A stretch of DNA of 34,535 bases from assembly GCA_004299085.1 (NCBI GenBank), contig SCQV01000221.1, positions 1-34,535 on the forward strand, written 5' to 3'. How positions within the stretch are numbered: position 1 is the first letter of the stretch; every line of letters begins with the position of its first letter. This stretch comes from Chitinophagaceae bacterium. GTDB lineage: Bacteria > Bacteroidota > Bacteroidia > Chitinophagales > Chitinophagaceae. The notes beneath the pieces were generated by a model. It did no database searches. It saw only the letters and a program-made list of their open reading frames with translations, and was not told the origin of the DNA. The translations under genes were made by a program, and so were the position numbers. This document shows positions 24,692 through 32,440 of this stretch, in pieces.

Positions 24692-26869
24692 TTGAAATCA
24701 ATCCATCAAATTGTCCTCAATGAATATTTTGAGCCGGCTGCAGGTCGTGCAGTGAGGGTGACACTCGCTTTCGTATTACCTCTGATTTGGGGAATGGTAA
24801 CCGGTAATATGGCGCCCGCTGTTTGGATTTGCATTACTGCACAGATTTTATCTAATGTAACTATTCAGGGAAGCTATCCTTTGAAATTATTGATATTAAG
24901 CGGTGGCGTGCTTGCCTGTGCGGTATGTGGAGCTTTGGGAACGCTGGCGGGCCATCATTGGCTGGTAGCGGCCGTTTTGATGGCGATTTTGGCATTCCTG
25001 GGCGGATTTGTTCGCCAGAGCGGAAATTATGGGCCGGGCATTACCATTGGCGTTTTATTAATTTATTTATTGGCGTTGGATCATCCTGGCGACAGTGTGT
25101 TAGCCGGTGAAATGTTTGCATGGATATTGATTGGCGGAGTATTAGCCTTATTATTTACATTACTGGCATGGATGTTTGTTCCTTTCAGTCCGTTCAGGAG
25201 ATCTATTGCGCTCACCTGGAAAGCGCTGGCTGATTGGCTGGATATTTTTGAAGAAGCAAATGAAACCGGCTCATCCGAAAACAGTTCTGTTACCTCGCTG
25301 GATGAGAAGGAATTATTGCTTAGAAATGAATTGAACAGTTCAATGGAATTGCTCAGCAGAAAGCAGGCGTTGGCTCATGCGAAGCAAAACCGCTATTCCT
25401 TTCGTTTGGTAGAATTACGGAGAATGGCTTCAGAAGCAGGCAACGCGCTTTCTTCTTTTCAAACCTTAAAAGAATCGGTAAACGATCTTGCCGGTTTTCC
25501 TGAAGAATTATTCCATCATTTGACGGGCAATCTGGCACAGGTTGCCAGGCGCATCGCCATCAGTATTATAACCCATCGTCCGGAAGATATTTATGCCGCC
25601 GGGCTGAGCATTAAAAAAAGCAGGCAGAGTATTGCCTTATGGCAAAAAGAAATTGATGGCAAATTACTCACGGCACCACTGATTCCAATGAGTGAATCTT
25701 TGAATAAACTGATCAATGTTTTTGAAGATGCACAAATGTTGATAGAAAAAGCGTTTCCCTCTAAAGGAAACATGACATTTTTCCTTCGGAATTTTCTGAC
25801 AGGAGCCACTATCCCGCAACAGGTTCCCTGGGTACAGTTTGAATTTAATTTCCGTTCATTTACTTTTCGTTTTGCGCTGCGCCTGGCGTTGGGGATGGGG
25901 ATTGGTATAGCAGTATATAAATATTTTCATATTCCGCACGGATACTGGATTGCCATGACCGTGATGATTGTGCTACAACCTGAGTTTGGCGCTACCATTA
26001 AAAAAGCGTTTCACCGCATGAAAGGAACTGTTCTCGGCGTGGTGGTGGGCACACTTATTTTTCTCTTTCATTTTCCACTACCGGTGAATGTAGCGATTGT
26101 AACTGTATGTTCTCTTTTGATGACCTGGTATATATTAAAAAATTATGCGGTGGCTGCATTTTTTATTACCATTATGGTGATCGCATTATTCCATTTAATT
26201 GAACCCGTAACTTGGCAGTTAGGCGGCATTCGTTTGATCAATACGCTGGCGGGTTGCGGACTTGCTTTACTGGGTGGCTTTGCGTTTTGGCCCTTATGGG
26301 AAAAGTACCGTTTCCCTTTATTGATTTATCAAGCTATTGATGCCAACAGAAAATATTTAGACAAAATAAAAAATGCATTGGAGAAAGGAGAGAAAAAATC
26401 ATTTAACGATTTTATTAGAGTTCGCCGTGAAGCTGAAATGACCAATAACAACGCGTTTCAGTCGCTTAGAAGAATGGAAGAGGAACCCGGCAAAGAACAA
26501 CAAAACCTTCAACAGTTTTATATTATTACAGGTCACAGTGTGAGGATTACCAGATTGTTAAACACATTAAACCAACAAATCATTCTGCAACAAAATCCTG
26601 CGCCCATGCCATGGGTTAACAGCTATATTTCTGGCATAGATAATTCTTTGCAACGAACTGAAAATATTTTTGGTAATAATACATCCGGTGATTTAAAGAA
26701 TATTCCTGTTAATAGAAAAGATGTGGGATCTGGCGAGGTCCGTCCTAAAAGTTATCCGGGTAAAAAGGATGTTTTTACGGAAACTATCCTTTCGCTTTTG
26801 AATAAAATAGCCGGAGAAGCAACCGGAATGAATAGCACAACAGAAGAAATCAGCGACCATTTGAAATAA
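24692..26869 (+). CDS. FUSC-family (YccS/AaeB-like) inner-membrane transporter
   Basis: The 725-residue protein has two membrane blocks: residues about 20-165 (six hydrophobic segments, for example FVLPLIWGMVTGNMAPAVWI) and about 385-535 (LRLALGMGIGIAVYKYFHIP, GYWIAMTVMIVLQPEFGATI). Each block is followed by a cytoplasmic helical domain. The motif GYWIAMTVMIVLQPEFGATI with KKAFHRMKGTVLGVVVGT is the hallmark of FUSC/aromatic acid exporter proteins. Such proteins are thought to export aromatic acids or similar compounds. An in-frame TAA upstream (24677-24679) and lack of ATG make TTG at 24692 the likely start, consistent with the promoter position. A Thr/Ser-rich tail is present. Confidence 0.9.
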   Translation: MKSIHQIVLNEYFEPAAGRAVRVTLAFVLPLIWGMVTGNMAPAVWICITAQILSNVTIQGSYPLKLLILSGGVLACAVCGALGTLAGHHWLVAAVLMAILAFLGGFVRQSGNYGPGITIGVLLIYLLALDHPGDSVLAGEMFAWILIGGVLALLFTLLAWMFVPFSPFRRSIALTWKALADWLDIFEEANETGSSENSSVTSLDEKELLLRNELNSSMELLSRKQALAHAKQNRYSFRLVELRRMASEAGNALSSFQTLKESVNDLAGFPEELFHHLTGNLAQVARRIAISIITHRPEDIYAAGLSIKKSRQSIALWQKEIDGKLLTAPLIPMSESLNKLINVFEDAQMLIEKAFPSKGNMTFFLRNFLTGATIPQQVPWVQFEFNFRSFTFRFALRLALGMGIGIAVYKYFHIPHGYWIAMTVMIVLQPEFGATIKKAFHRMKGTVLGVVVGTLIFLFHFPLPVNVAIVTVCSLLMTWYILKNYAVAAFFITIMVIALFHLIEPVTWQLGGIRLINTLAGCGLALLGGFAFWPLWEKYRFPLLIYQAIDANRKYLDKIKNALEKGEKKSFNDFIRVRREAEMTNNNAFQSLRRMEEEPGKEQQNLQQFYIITGHSVRITRLLNTLNQQIILQQNPAPMPWVNSYISGIDNSLQRTENIFGNNTSGDLKNIPVNRKDVGSGEVRPKSYPGKKDVFTETILSLLNKIAGEATGMNSTTEEISDHLK

Positions 26870-27070
26870 TGAGATAGATTGAAATAGCCTAAGGTGTTAA
26901 TTTGAATAACGCTATGGGCACAATCCGTAGTAAAAGCACTTAATAGTCCCTAATCCCCGAAGAGGTTGAATCAAATCATTACCCCATCAGATGATGGAAC
27001 CGGCAAAAATTAAGTCCATTTTTCGGTTTAATTTTGCACCTTTAAAAAGACAGGAAACAGGATTTTTTAG

Positions 27071-28300
27071 ATGAAGCAAATTAATGAAGCAAACAGAAGG
27101 CCCGCCGCCGTATTAGCTTTTATATTAGTACCCTTATCCGGATTGGCGACGGATCTCTATCTTCCCTCTTTTCCTCAAATGACACAAGTGTTTCATGCCT
27201 CGCCTGCACAAGTGCAGCAGACATTAGCCGCATTTTTGATCAGTTATGGAGTAGGACAGTTTTTTATCGGCAGCATATTGGACAGCTTTGGCCGTTATCG
27301 CCCTACACTTATTGCCATCGTCGTTTTTATATTGAGCAATTTACTGATTGTCGGTTCAAGAAATATTGTAGTGGTGGATATGATTCGCGTTGTTCAGGGG
27401 ATTTGTGCCTCCTTTATTGCAGTGAGTAAACGAACTTTTTTCGTAGATGCCTATACAGGCGAGCGGCAAAAGAGTTATACCGCCTTACTTACAATTGTAT
27501 GGGCTGCCGCTCCCATCACAGCACCTTTTATTGGTGGCTTTTTGCAGAAACATTTCGGATGGGCTTCCTGCTTTTATTTCCTCGGTATATATGCCCTTAT
27601 CGTATTCTTCTTTGAATTAATTTATGGAGGTGAAACCATGAAAATGCCTGCTCCGTTCAGATTAAAGCCAGTGGCGAAAGTGTATGGAAAGCTTTTGAAC
27701 ACCAGAGATTTTACAGTGGGAGTGGTGGTGTTAGGTGTAAATTTTTGTGTGGTGATGTCCTTTAATATGTCCATTCCTTTTATTGTTGAAAAAATATTTC
27801 ATCTTTCTCCCGTCATAACCGGTTATTGTGCTTTATGTTCGGGAATGGCGCTTTTCTTTGGCGGGTTGTTGGGCAGAAAGCTTAAGATAACACAACTGTT
27901 TAAAAAGTTAATGATCCTTTCTTCGATACAAGTGGTTTTTATCCTGCTGATGTTGAGTTCCACACATTATCTCAATGACATTTTTGTGCTGATGGCTTTT
28001 GTGATCCTGATACATTTTACCGGTGGTATTTTGTACAATTTATTCTTTACCCATTGTCTGACAAGGTTTCCGGAAAATGCGGGAACGGCCGGTGGCATTA
28101 CAAGCGGAGGTTCTTATATTGTTCTTTCCATCGCTATCAACGGACTTTTAGCTTTGTTGACTATCACCGACCAGAGCAGGCTTGCCGTCAGCTACCTTAT
28201 TTTATCTTTCACGGTGACTGTTCTTCTGTTGATATTTCGTAAATCTATTTTACGCGGTTCAGAGGAAATAAAGATGGATGAATCACTTTCAGTGAATTAA
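27071..28300 (+). CDS. Bcr/CflA-type MFS drug-resistance transporter
   Basis: The 409-residue protein has 12 predicted helices and the drug:H+ antiporter signature of this subfamily: SGLATDLYLPSFPQMTQVFH in helix 1, QTLAAFLISYGVGQFFIGSI with LDSFGRYRP (motif A) in the 2-3 loop, and RVVQGICASFIAVSKRTFFV (motif B) in helix 4. Members export bicyclomycin, chloramphenicol, sulfonamides or metabolites; the natural substrate here is unknown. A TAATTTTG element (27029-27036) lies 35 nt upstream. The 201-nt gap after the FUSC gene has no recognisable gene, so the two are probably separate transcripts. Confidence 0.93.
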   Translation: MKQINEANRRPAAVLAFILVPLSGLATDLYLPSFPQMTQVFHASPAQVQQTLAAFLISYGVGQFFIGSILDSFGRYRPTLIAIVVFILSNLLIVGSRNIVVVDMIRVVQGICASFIAVSKRTFFVDAYTGERQKSYTALLTIVWAAAPITAPFIGGFLQKHFGWASCFYFLGIYALIVFFFELIYGGETMKMPAPFRLKPVAKVYGKLLNTRDFTVGVVVLGVNFCVVMSFNMSIPFIVEKIFHLSPVITGYCALCSGMALFFGGLLGRKLKITQLFKKLMILSSIQVVFILLMLSSTHYLNDIFVLMAFVILIHFTGGILYNLFFTHCLTRFPENAGTAGGITSGGSYIVLSIAINGLLALLTITDQSRLAVSYLILSFTVTVLLLIFRKSILRGSEEIKMDESLSVN

Positions 28301-28371
28301 TTAAGCCATGCCTTAAAGCAGTCCTGATTAATAATTAAATGTTTATCTTGAAAAATCCAATAGACAGATGT

Positions 28372-28842
28372 TTATCTATTCAATTGGAGAGTTTCAGCGT
28401 TCTTTATTCTATTGAATGATTTTATGGCTAATAAGTAAAATAATATCTGTATAATCAGAGCAAAAATAAAATAGGTAATATTTTTTACCGGATTATCTTT
28501 CCTGACATCGAAGAAATTCAGAGCAATCGCAAAAAAAATGAATGTAACTATTACAAGTTTGACTCTAATCACCCACGTTAAAGCAAAATATCTTTTTAAG
28601 AATTCTCGGCCATCAATTTCATTGTTAATTTTAAATACTTGAATAAGCCCTAAAATTGCTATTATTATTCCGAGCAAATAGGATAATGAATTAGGTGCAT
28701 GTTTAAAATTAATGATAGCATGAAAAAATAAATATACTGTGCCGAATATCCCGGTAGCTAAATAATAGTAGAACCCATCTTTTTCGGTAAGCTGATTTTT
28801 TAAAATCTTATTTTCTACCTTTTTAATTTCGAACCATATCAT
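28372..28842 (-). CDS. Small four-helix membrane protein of unknown function
   Basis: The 156-residue protein is not recognised. A basic N-terminus (MIWFEIKKVENKILKNQL) is followed by four hydrophobic segments: about 22-45 (YYYLATGIFGTVYLFFHAII), 52-73 (LSYLLGIIIAILGLIQVF), 85-110 (TWVIRVKLVIVTFIFFAIAL) and 123-144 (ITYFIFALIIQILFYLLAI). It has no charged motif suggesting an enzyme. It is convergent with the Bcr/CflA gene and separated from the next gene upstream by a 429-nt non-coding stretch. Its codons are more AT-rich than the neighbours, so it may be a recent acquisition; this is only suggestive. Confidence 0.7.
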   Translation of the reverse strand: MIWFEIKKVENKILKNQLTEKDGFYYYLATGIFGTVYLFFHAIINFKHAPNSLSYLLGIIIAILGLIQVFKINNEIDGREFLKRYFALTWVIRVKLVIVTFIFFAIALNFFDVRKDNPVKNITYFIFALIIQILFYLLAIKSFNRIKNAETLQLNR

Positions 28843-29271
28843 TTCTTAAATATATTTTATTTTTAAATAAGGGAGTAGGAAGGGTTATAATTGTCACCAC
28901 AATAATAATGAAAAATCTAATTAAATCTTTGGTTTTATGTTTAATTAAAAACTAGTTGGCTAATATAAATAAAGAAATTGTTGATAACAAGGTCTTTACC
29001 TTAGTAGAATTACAATTCCTACCTTATCTCGACCTTATTACCTTCTTTTTACTGGATAGGGCAGAAGTTCCACTGATCTTTTATGTACCTCAAATAAGGT
29101 AACAAGGTTCAAATCATTCTCCTCATTCTTGTTCTACTAAGGTCAGTCAGTCTAAACAAAGTTGGATATTATGATAAATATGTCTCACAGCAACAAGATT
29201 TGGAACTTTTCAACGTCAAAAAAATAATTTATCCAATTTAATCAGTCTGTTAAAAAGTGTATATTTTTTAA
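28843..29271. other. Gene-free stretch with nested inverted repeats
   Basis: No credible coding region is visible in these 429 nt; the longest start-led reading I noticed is 15 codons. Its main structure is two nested inverted repeats spanning 28998-29143, listed separately. The rest is AT-rich with no recognised RNA gene or promoter. Confidence 0.6.
28998..29143. repeat. Nested inverted repeats, possible MITE remnant or long RNA hairpin
   Basis: Outer arms ACCTTAGTAGAA (28998-29009) and TTCTACTAAGGT (29132-29143) are perfect 12-bp inverted repeats. Inner arms ACCTTATTACCTT (29032-29044) and AAGGTAACAAGGT (29096-29108) match at 12 of 13 positions. The spacing between outer and inner arms is nearly equal on both sides (22 and 23 nt), so the two halves could fold into one long interrupted hairpin. 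The ACCTTA core recurs at 29021-29026 as well. No transposase is present. Confidence 0.6.
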
Positions 29272-29934
29272 CTATTTTCCCAATTCTTTTAATTCATCTT
29301 CCGTAAAATCCTTTAATGAATTTAACTGCATGTCAGCTAAGGAATATCGCGGATCCTTGCGATTGTGAGGCTCAGGCACGACTGCCACTTTCATACGGGC
29401 GGCTTTTCCTGCAATCATTCCATTTACGGAATCTTCAAAGACTATACATTCTAATGGAGAACTATTTAATTCGTTTGCACAAGATAAATAAACCGCCGGA
29501 TGCGGTTTACCATAAAGTTCATGTTCAGCAGAATAAACCGCTTTAAAATATTCCTGGATGTCAAGATGGTTTAGCACACTGAGAATGAGCCGCATCGGAG
29601 AAGAGGATGCCAGGCCCGTTTTGAATTGTCTGGCTTTAAAAAAATCCAAGATATAATACAATCCATCCATCGCCTTCCCGTTCTGCCATATTTTATGAGT
29701 AACATTGTCCACAATGGCTTCTGTTATTTCTTCCGGCGATTGTCCGTTTTCCCACTTAAAATGAGCGTACCAGTATGCAACTACTTCGCTGGTTCTCAAT
29801 CCGGTGGTGAGGGTATAATCTTCCGGCTTCAGATAGACGCCCAAGTCTGCAAATATCTCACCCATCGCTTCTCCCCAAAGAGGTTCACTGTCTATAAGCA
29901 GCCCATCCATGTCAAAAATAACAGTCGTCAACAT
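29272..29934 (-). CDS. HAD-superfamily sugar-phosphate phosphatase (HxpB/beta-phosphoglucomutase group)
   Basis: The 220-residue enzyme has the HAD catalytic motif VIFDMDGLLIDSEPLW (nucleophile D8, acid/base D10), motif II TGLASSSPMRLI, and motif III/IV GKPHPAVYLS with VFEDSVNGMIAGKAA. A helical cap domain lies at about 15-85. This places it with the hexitol/2-deoxyglucose-6-phosphatases and beta-phosphoglucomutases. The lack of neighbouring maltose/trehalose genes favours a phosphatase role over mutase, but this is uncertain. It has a good promoter on the minus strand (29960-29989), back to back with the promoter of the sulfite reductase operon. Confidence 0.88.
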   Translation of the reverse strand: MLTTVIFDMDGLLIDSEPLWGEAMGEIFADLGVYLKPEDYTLTTGLRTSEVVAYWYAHFKWENGQSPEEITEAIVDNVTHKIWQNGKAMDGLYYILDFFKARQFKTGLASSSPMRLILSVLNHLDIQEYFKAVYSAEHELYGKPHPAVYLSCANELNSSPLECIVFEDSVNGMIAGKAARMKVAVVPEPHNRKDPRYSLADMQLNSLKDFTEDELKELGK

Positions 29935-29959
29935 TTTCGATTTATATAATTTTTGCCTG

Positions 29960-29989
29960 CAAAATTAATTTTTTTAAAAATCTTTCAAA
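29960..29989 (-). promoter_or_regulatory. Promoter of the HAD phosphatase gene
   Basis: On the minus strand TTTG (29986-29989) and TAATTTTG (29960-29967) are separated by 18 nt, one short of the usual spacing. The -33 box lies 4 nt from the -33 box of the divergent promoter, and together they form the inverted repeat CAAATTTATTTG. Confidence 0.5.
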
Positions 29990-29993
29990 TTTA

Positions 29994-30024
29994 TTTGGAG
30001 AATATTGAGTGAGTACTATCTTTG
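29994..30024 (+). promoter_or_regulatory. Consensus promoter of the sulfite reductase leader
   Basis: TTTG (29994-29997), a 19-nt spacer, and TATCTTTG (30017-30024) match the Bacteroidota consensus at every fixed position. Transcription should start near 30031, about 20 nt before the Cys-rich leader ORF and about 200 nt before the sulfite reductase ATG. That leaves a long leader unlike the short ones elsewhere in the window. Confidence 0.75.
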
Positions 30025-30051
30025 CATCACTCTATTAATCCTATAGACTAT

Positions 30052-30120
30052 ATGAAAGTTAGATTCTGTTCATTCCGAATGTGTAATGGCTGCTGTAATT
30101 TATACCGGCAGGCAGGTTAG
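30052..30120 (+). CDS. Cys-rich leader peptide (22 codons) of the sulfite reductase operon
   Basis: A short ORF starts at ATG 30052 and stops at TAG 30118-30120. It begins MKVRFCSFRM and continues CNGCC before ending in YRQAG. Four of 22 codons are Cys (30067, 30082, 30091, 30094), the last two adjacent. It lies on the leader between a consensus promoter and an intrinsic terminator, directly upstream of an enzyme of cysteine-precursor synthesis. This is the design of an amino-acid attenuation leader such as those of trp or his operons, here sensing charged tRNA-Cys. The peptide itself probably has no function beyond being translated. Expression is inferred, not shown. Confidence 0.7.
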   Translation: MKVRFCSFRMCNGCCNLYRQAG

Positions 30121-30176
30121 GCATATAGACCATATTGTATAAGATGTTTTGGTGTACTTGTTAAAAGCCTTTCCTG
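30113..30176 (+). promoter_or_regulatory. Candidate antiterminator helix of a cysteine attenuator
   Basis: CAGGTTAGGC (30113-30122, covering the leader-ORF stop codon) can pair with GCCTTTCCTG (30167-30176) at 8 of 10 positions with two central U-U mismatches. The second strand is the 5' arm of the terminator, so the two folds exclude each other. A ribosome stalled at the Cys pair (30091-30096) would leave the first strand free; a ribosome at the stop codon would cover it. The mechanism is inferred from this geometry. Confidence 0.55.
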
Positions 30177-30200
30177 AATAAAAAGTGAGAGGCTTTTTTT
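30163..30200 (+). terminator. Intrinsic terminator in the leader, upstream of the sulfite reductase gene
   Basis: AAAAGCCTTTC (30163-30173) pairs with GAGAGGCTTTT (30187-30197) as an 11-bp stem with one G-U pair and a 13-nt loop, and a run of seven T's occupies 30194-30200. It lies 35 nt before the sulfite reductase ATG and downstream of that gene's own promoter, so it must be conditional for the gene to be expressed from that promoter. Confidence 0.8.
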
Positions 30201-30234
30201 ATGAAACAGTTTAAATTATTATAAACACACACGC

Positions 30235-32340
30235 ATGTTAAGTTTTCGTACTGAATTGGAAAATCCTGTGGTAGAAAAAGAAATTCTGGAATTAGACAGG
30301 AAGATTAAGGCGTATCGCGATGGTACGATGCCTGAGCAATATTTCAAAAGCCTGCGACTGGCAAGGGGTATTTACGGACAAAGACAGAAAGGCGTACAGA
30401 TGATACGCATTAAGTTACCGCACGGGAGGCTGAAATTATCACAATGGAAACGCATTGCTGATATTGCTGATGAATATGCTACGGGCAAATTGCACCTGAC
30501 TACCCGGCAGGATATACAACTGCATTTTGTGAGCCTGGATAAGACTCCTGAGCTGTGGGCCAGGCTGGCGGAAGATAAAATCACTATAAGGGAAGCTTGT
30601 GGAAATACGGTCAGAAATATTACGGGTGCTGCTTTTGCAGGCATTGATCCGGATGAACCGTTTGATGTTACGCCTTATGCGCAGGCTGCTTTTGAATATT
30701 TTGTACGCAATCCTATCTGTCAGGATATGGGCAGGAAATTTAAAATTGCTTTTTCTTCCAGTGAAAAAGACAATGCGTGGAGCTTTATTCATGATGTAGG
30801 ACTTATTCCAAAAATAAAAGAACAAGATGGAAAAACGATTCGTGGGTTTAAGGTTTTAATCGGGGGAGGGCTTGGCGCTCAGCCCTATTTAGCGCATGAA
30901 GTGTTCGATTTTTTGGAAGAAGATGTGGTATTCCCATACATTGAAGCGGTTATTCGCGTATTCGACCGTTATGGTGAAAGAACCAACCGGATGAAAGCGC
31001 GCATGAAATATCTGATTGCCAAATTAGGTCTGGAAGAGTTTACACGCCTCGTAAAAGAAGAATGGAAAGCATTAAAAAATAAGCATTTTCAAATCCCGTT
31101 GATTGAAGAAGAAATAAAACTTCCATCTGTTCATATACAATTGCCGGAGATAAAAATAAATAGTCAGGAGCAATATGAAAGGTGGAGAAAAACCAATGTA
31201 TTTTTGCAGAAGCAATCCGGTTATTTTGCCGTGGGTATTCGAATTCCATTAGGAGATATTTCCACGAACACCTCAAGGCAATTAATTGAAAAGCTAAAAC
31301 CATTTATTGCAGATGATGTGCGGGTGACTCCCAACCAGGGTTTCTTGCTGCGATTTATCAAAGAAGAACATCTTCCTCATGTGTTCAGTATTTTGGAAGA
31401 GGAGCATGTGGATAAGGCAGGTTTTGACAGTACCGCAGATATCACTGCCTGCCCGGGCACTGATACCTGTAATTTGGGAATCAGCAGCAGCACCGGCATT
31501 GCCGAAGCTTTAGAGGAAGTAATTGAATACGAATTTGAAGATTTGATTTACAATAATGATATCCACATTAAAATAAGCGGATGTATGAATTCCTGCGGGC
31601 AGCACGGTATTGCCGAGATTGGATTCCATGGAAGCTCCATGCGGAGTGGTAAGTTAACGTTACCTGCATTACAGGTCTTGTTAGGTGGAGGAATCATAGG
31701 AGAGGGTAAGGGGAGGGTAGCGGATAAGGTGATAAAAATCCCGAGCAAAAGAGGTCCCGATGCACTTCGGCTCTTAATGCATGATTATGAGACGAATAAA
31801 CAGGACCGCGAACGGTTCAATGATTATTACGACCGGCAGGGTAATAAATATTTTTATGCCTTGTTAAAGCCGCTCACTGATTTGGAAAATATTCAGGAAA
31901 GTGATTTCATAGACTGGGGCAGGGAAGAGCAGTTTGTGCCTGCCATTGGTACTGGGGAATGTGCCAGCGTAGTGATTGACTTAATTGGTGCTCTGTTGAC
32001 AGATGCCGGAGAGAAGCTGGATTTTGCCGGTGAAGCTATGGAGGAATTCAGGATGGCAGACGCTATATATCACGCTTATTCCTCTTTTATTAATACCGCG
32101 AAGGCGCTCTTATTGGATAAAGAAATTGTATGCAATACGCAAATCGGCATACTTAAAGATTTCGATCAGTATTTTAGCGAGGAGAAAACTTTTTCTTTTC
32201 CCAGAGGATTTCGTGAATATGTTTTAAGAATTAATCAGCATGAGCCGGAGTTTGATTTTGCCACCGCCTATATTTCTTCTGCAAAAGAATTTTTGGAAAA
32301 TGCAAAGATCTATCGTGAAGAAGGGGCCTTGGTAATATAG
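30235..32340 (+). CDS. Siroheme-dependent sulfite (or nitrite) reductase with C-terminal HEPN-like domain
   Basis: The 701-residue enzyme has the duplicated ferredoxin-like/siroheme architecture of sulfite and nitrite reductases. The first half contains QMIRIKLPHGRLKLSQW and TGKLHLTTRQDIQLHFV (siroheme-binding arginines); the second has the 4Fe-4S/siroheme ligands TACPGTDTCN (C406, C412) and ISGCMNSCGQHG (C450, C454). Residues about 580-695 form an extra helical domain of HEPN type (AMEEFRMADAIYHAYSSFIN) not found in E. coli CysI. The following genes make siroheme, and the Cys leader upstream favours sulfite rather than nitrite as substrate, producing sulfide for cysteine synthesis. The electron donor is not encoded nearby. 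Confidence 0.92.
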   Translation: MLSFRTELENPVVEKEILELDRKIKAYRDGTMPEQYFKSLRLARGIYGQRQKGVQMIRIKLPHGRLKLSQWKRIADIADEYATGKLHLTTRQDIQLHFVSLDKTPELWARLAEDKITIREACGNTVRNITGAAFAGIDPDEPFDVTPYAQAAFEYFVRNPICQDMGRKFKIAFSSSEKDNAWSFIHDVGLIPKIKEQDGKTIRGFKVLIGGGLGAQPYLAHEVFDFLEEDVVFPYIEAVIRVFDRYGERTNRMKARMKYLIAKLGLEEFTRLVKEEWKALKNKHFQIPLIEEEIKLPSVHIQLPEIKINSQEQYERWRKTNVFLQKQSGYFAVGIRIPLGDISTNTSRQLIEKLKPFIADDVRVTPNQGFLLRFIKEEHLPHVFSILEEEHVDKAGFDSTADITACPGTDTCNLGISSSTGIAEALEEVIEYEFEDLIYNNDIHIKISGCMNSCGQHGIAEIGFHGSSMRSGKLTLPALQVLLGGGIIGEGKGRVADKVIKIPSKRGPDALRLLMHDYETNKQDRERFNDYYDRQGNKYFYALLKPLTDLENIQESDFIDWGREEQFVPAIGTGECASVVIDLIGALLTDAGEKLDFAGEAMEEFRMADAIYHAYSSFINTAKALLLDKEIVCNTQIGILKDFDQYFSEEKTFSFPRGFREYVLRINQHEPEFDFATAYISSAKEFLENAKIYREEGALVI

Positions 32341-32362
32341 TGAGAGGTAAAATGCCAATGAT

Positions 32363-32410
32363 GAGTAGTGAACAGTAGGAAGTGTAAGTGGTAAGTAGTA
32401 AGTAGTAAGT
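32363..32410. repeat. Degenerate AGTAGTA heptanucleotide repeat
   Basis: The gap between the sulfite reductase gene and cobA holds a run built from AGTRGTA-type units, most regular at 32388-32408 (AGTGGTA, AGTAGTA, AGTAGTA) and decaying upstream. It is non-coding in context. The remaining leader before the cobA ATG is AT-rich. Confidence 0.6.
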
Positions 32411-32440
32411 GATATTTTAAAAATATTTAAATTCTAAGTT

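Noticed and set aside
28909-28956. Fifteen-codon ORF starting MKNLIKSLVL as a small secreted peptide
   Set aside because: Too short, with no promoter or conserved motif, in an AT-rich non-coding gap.
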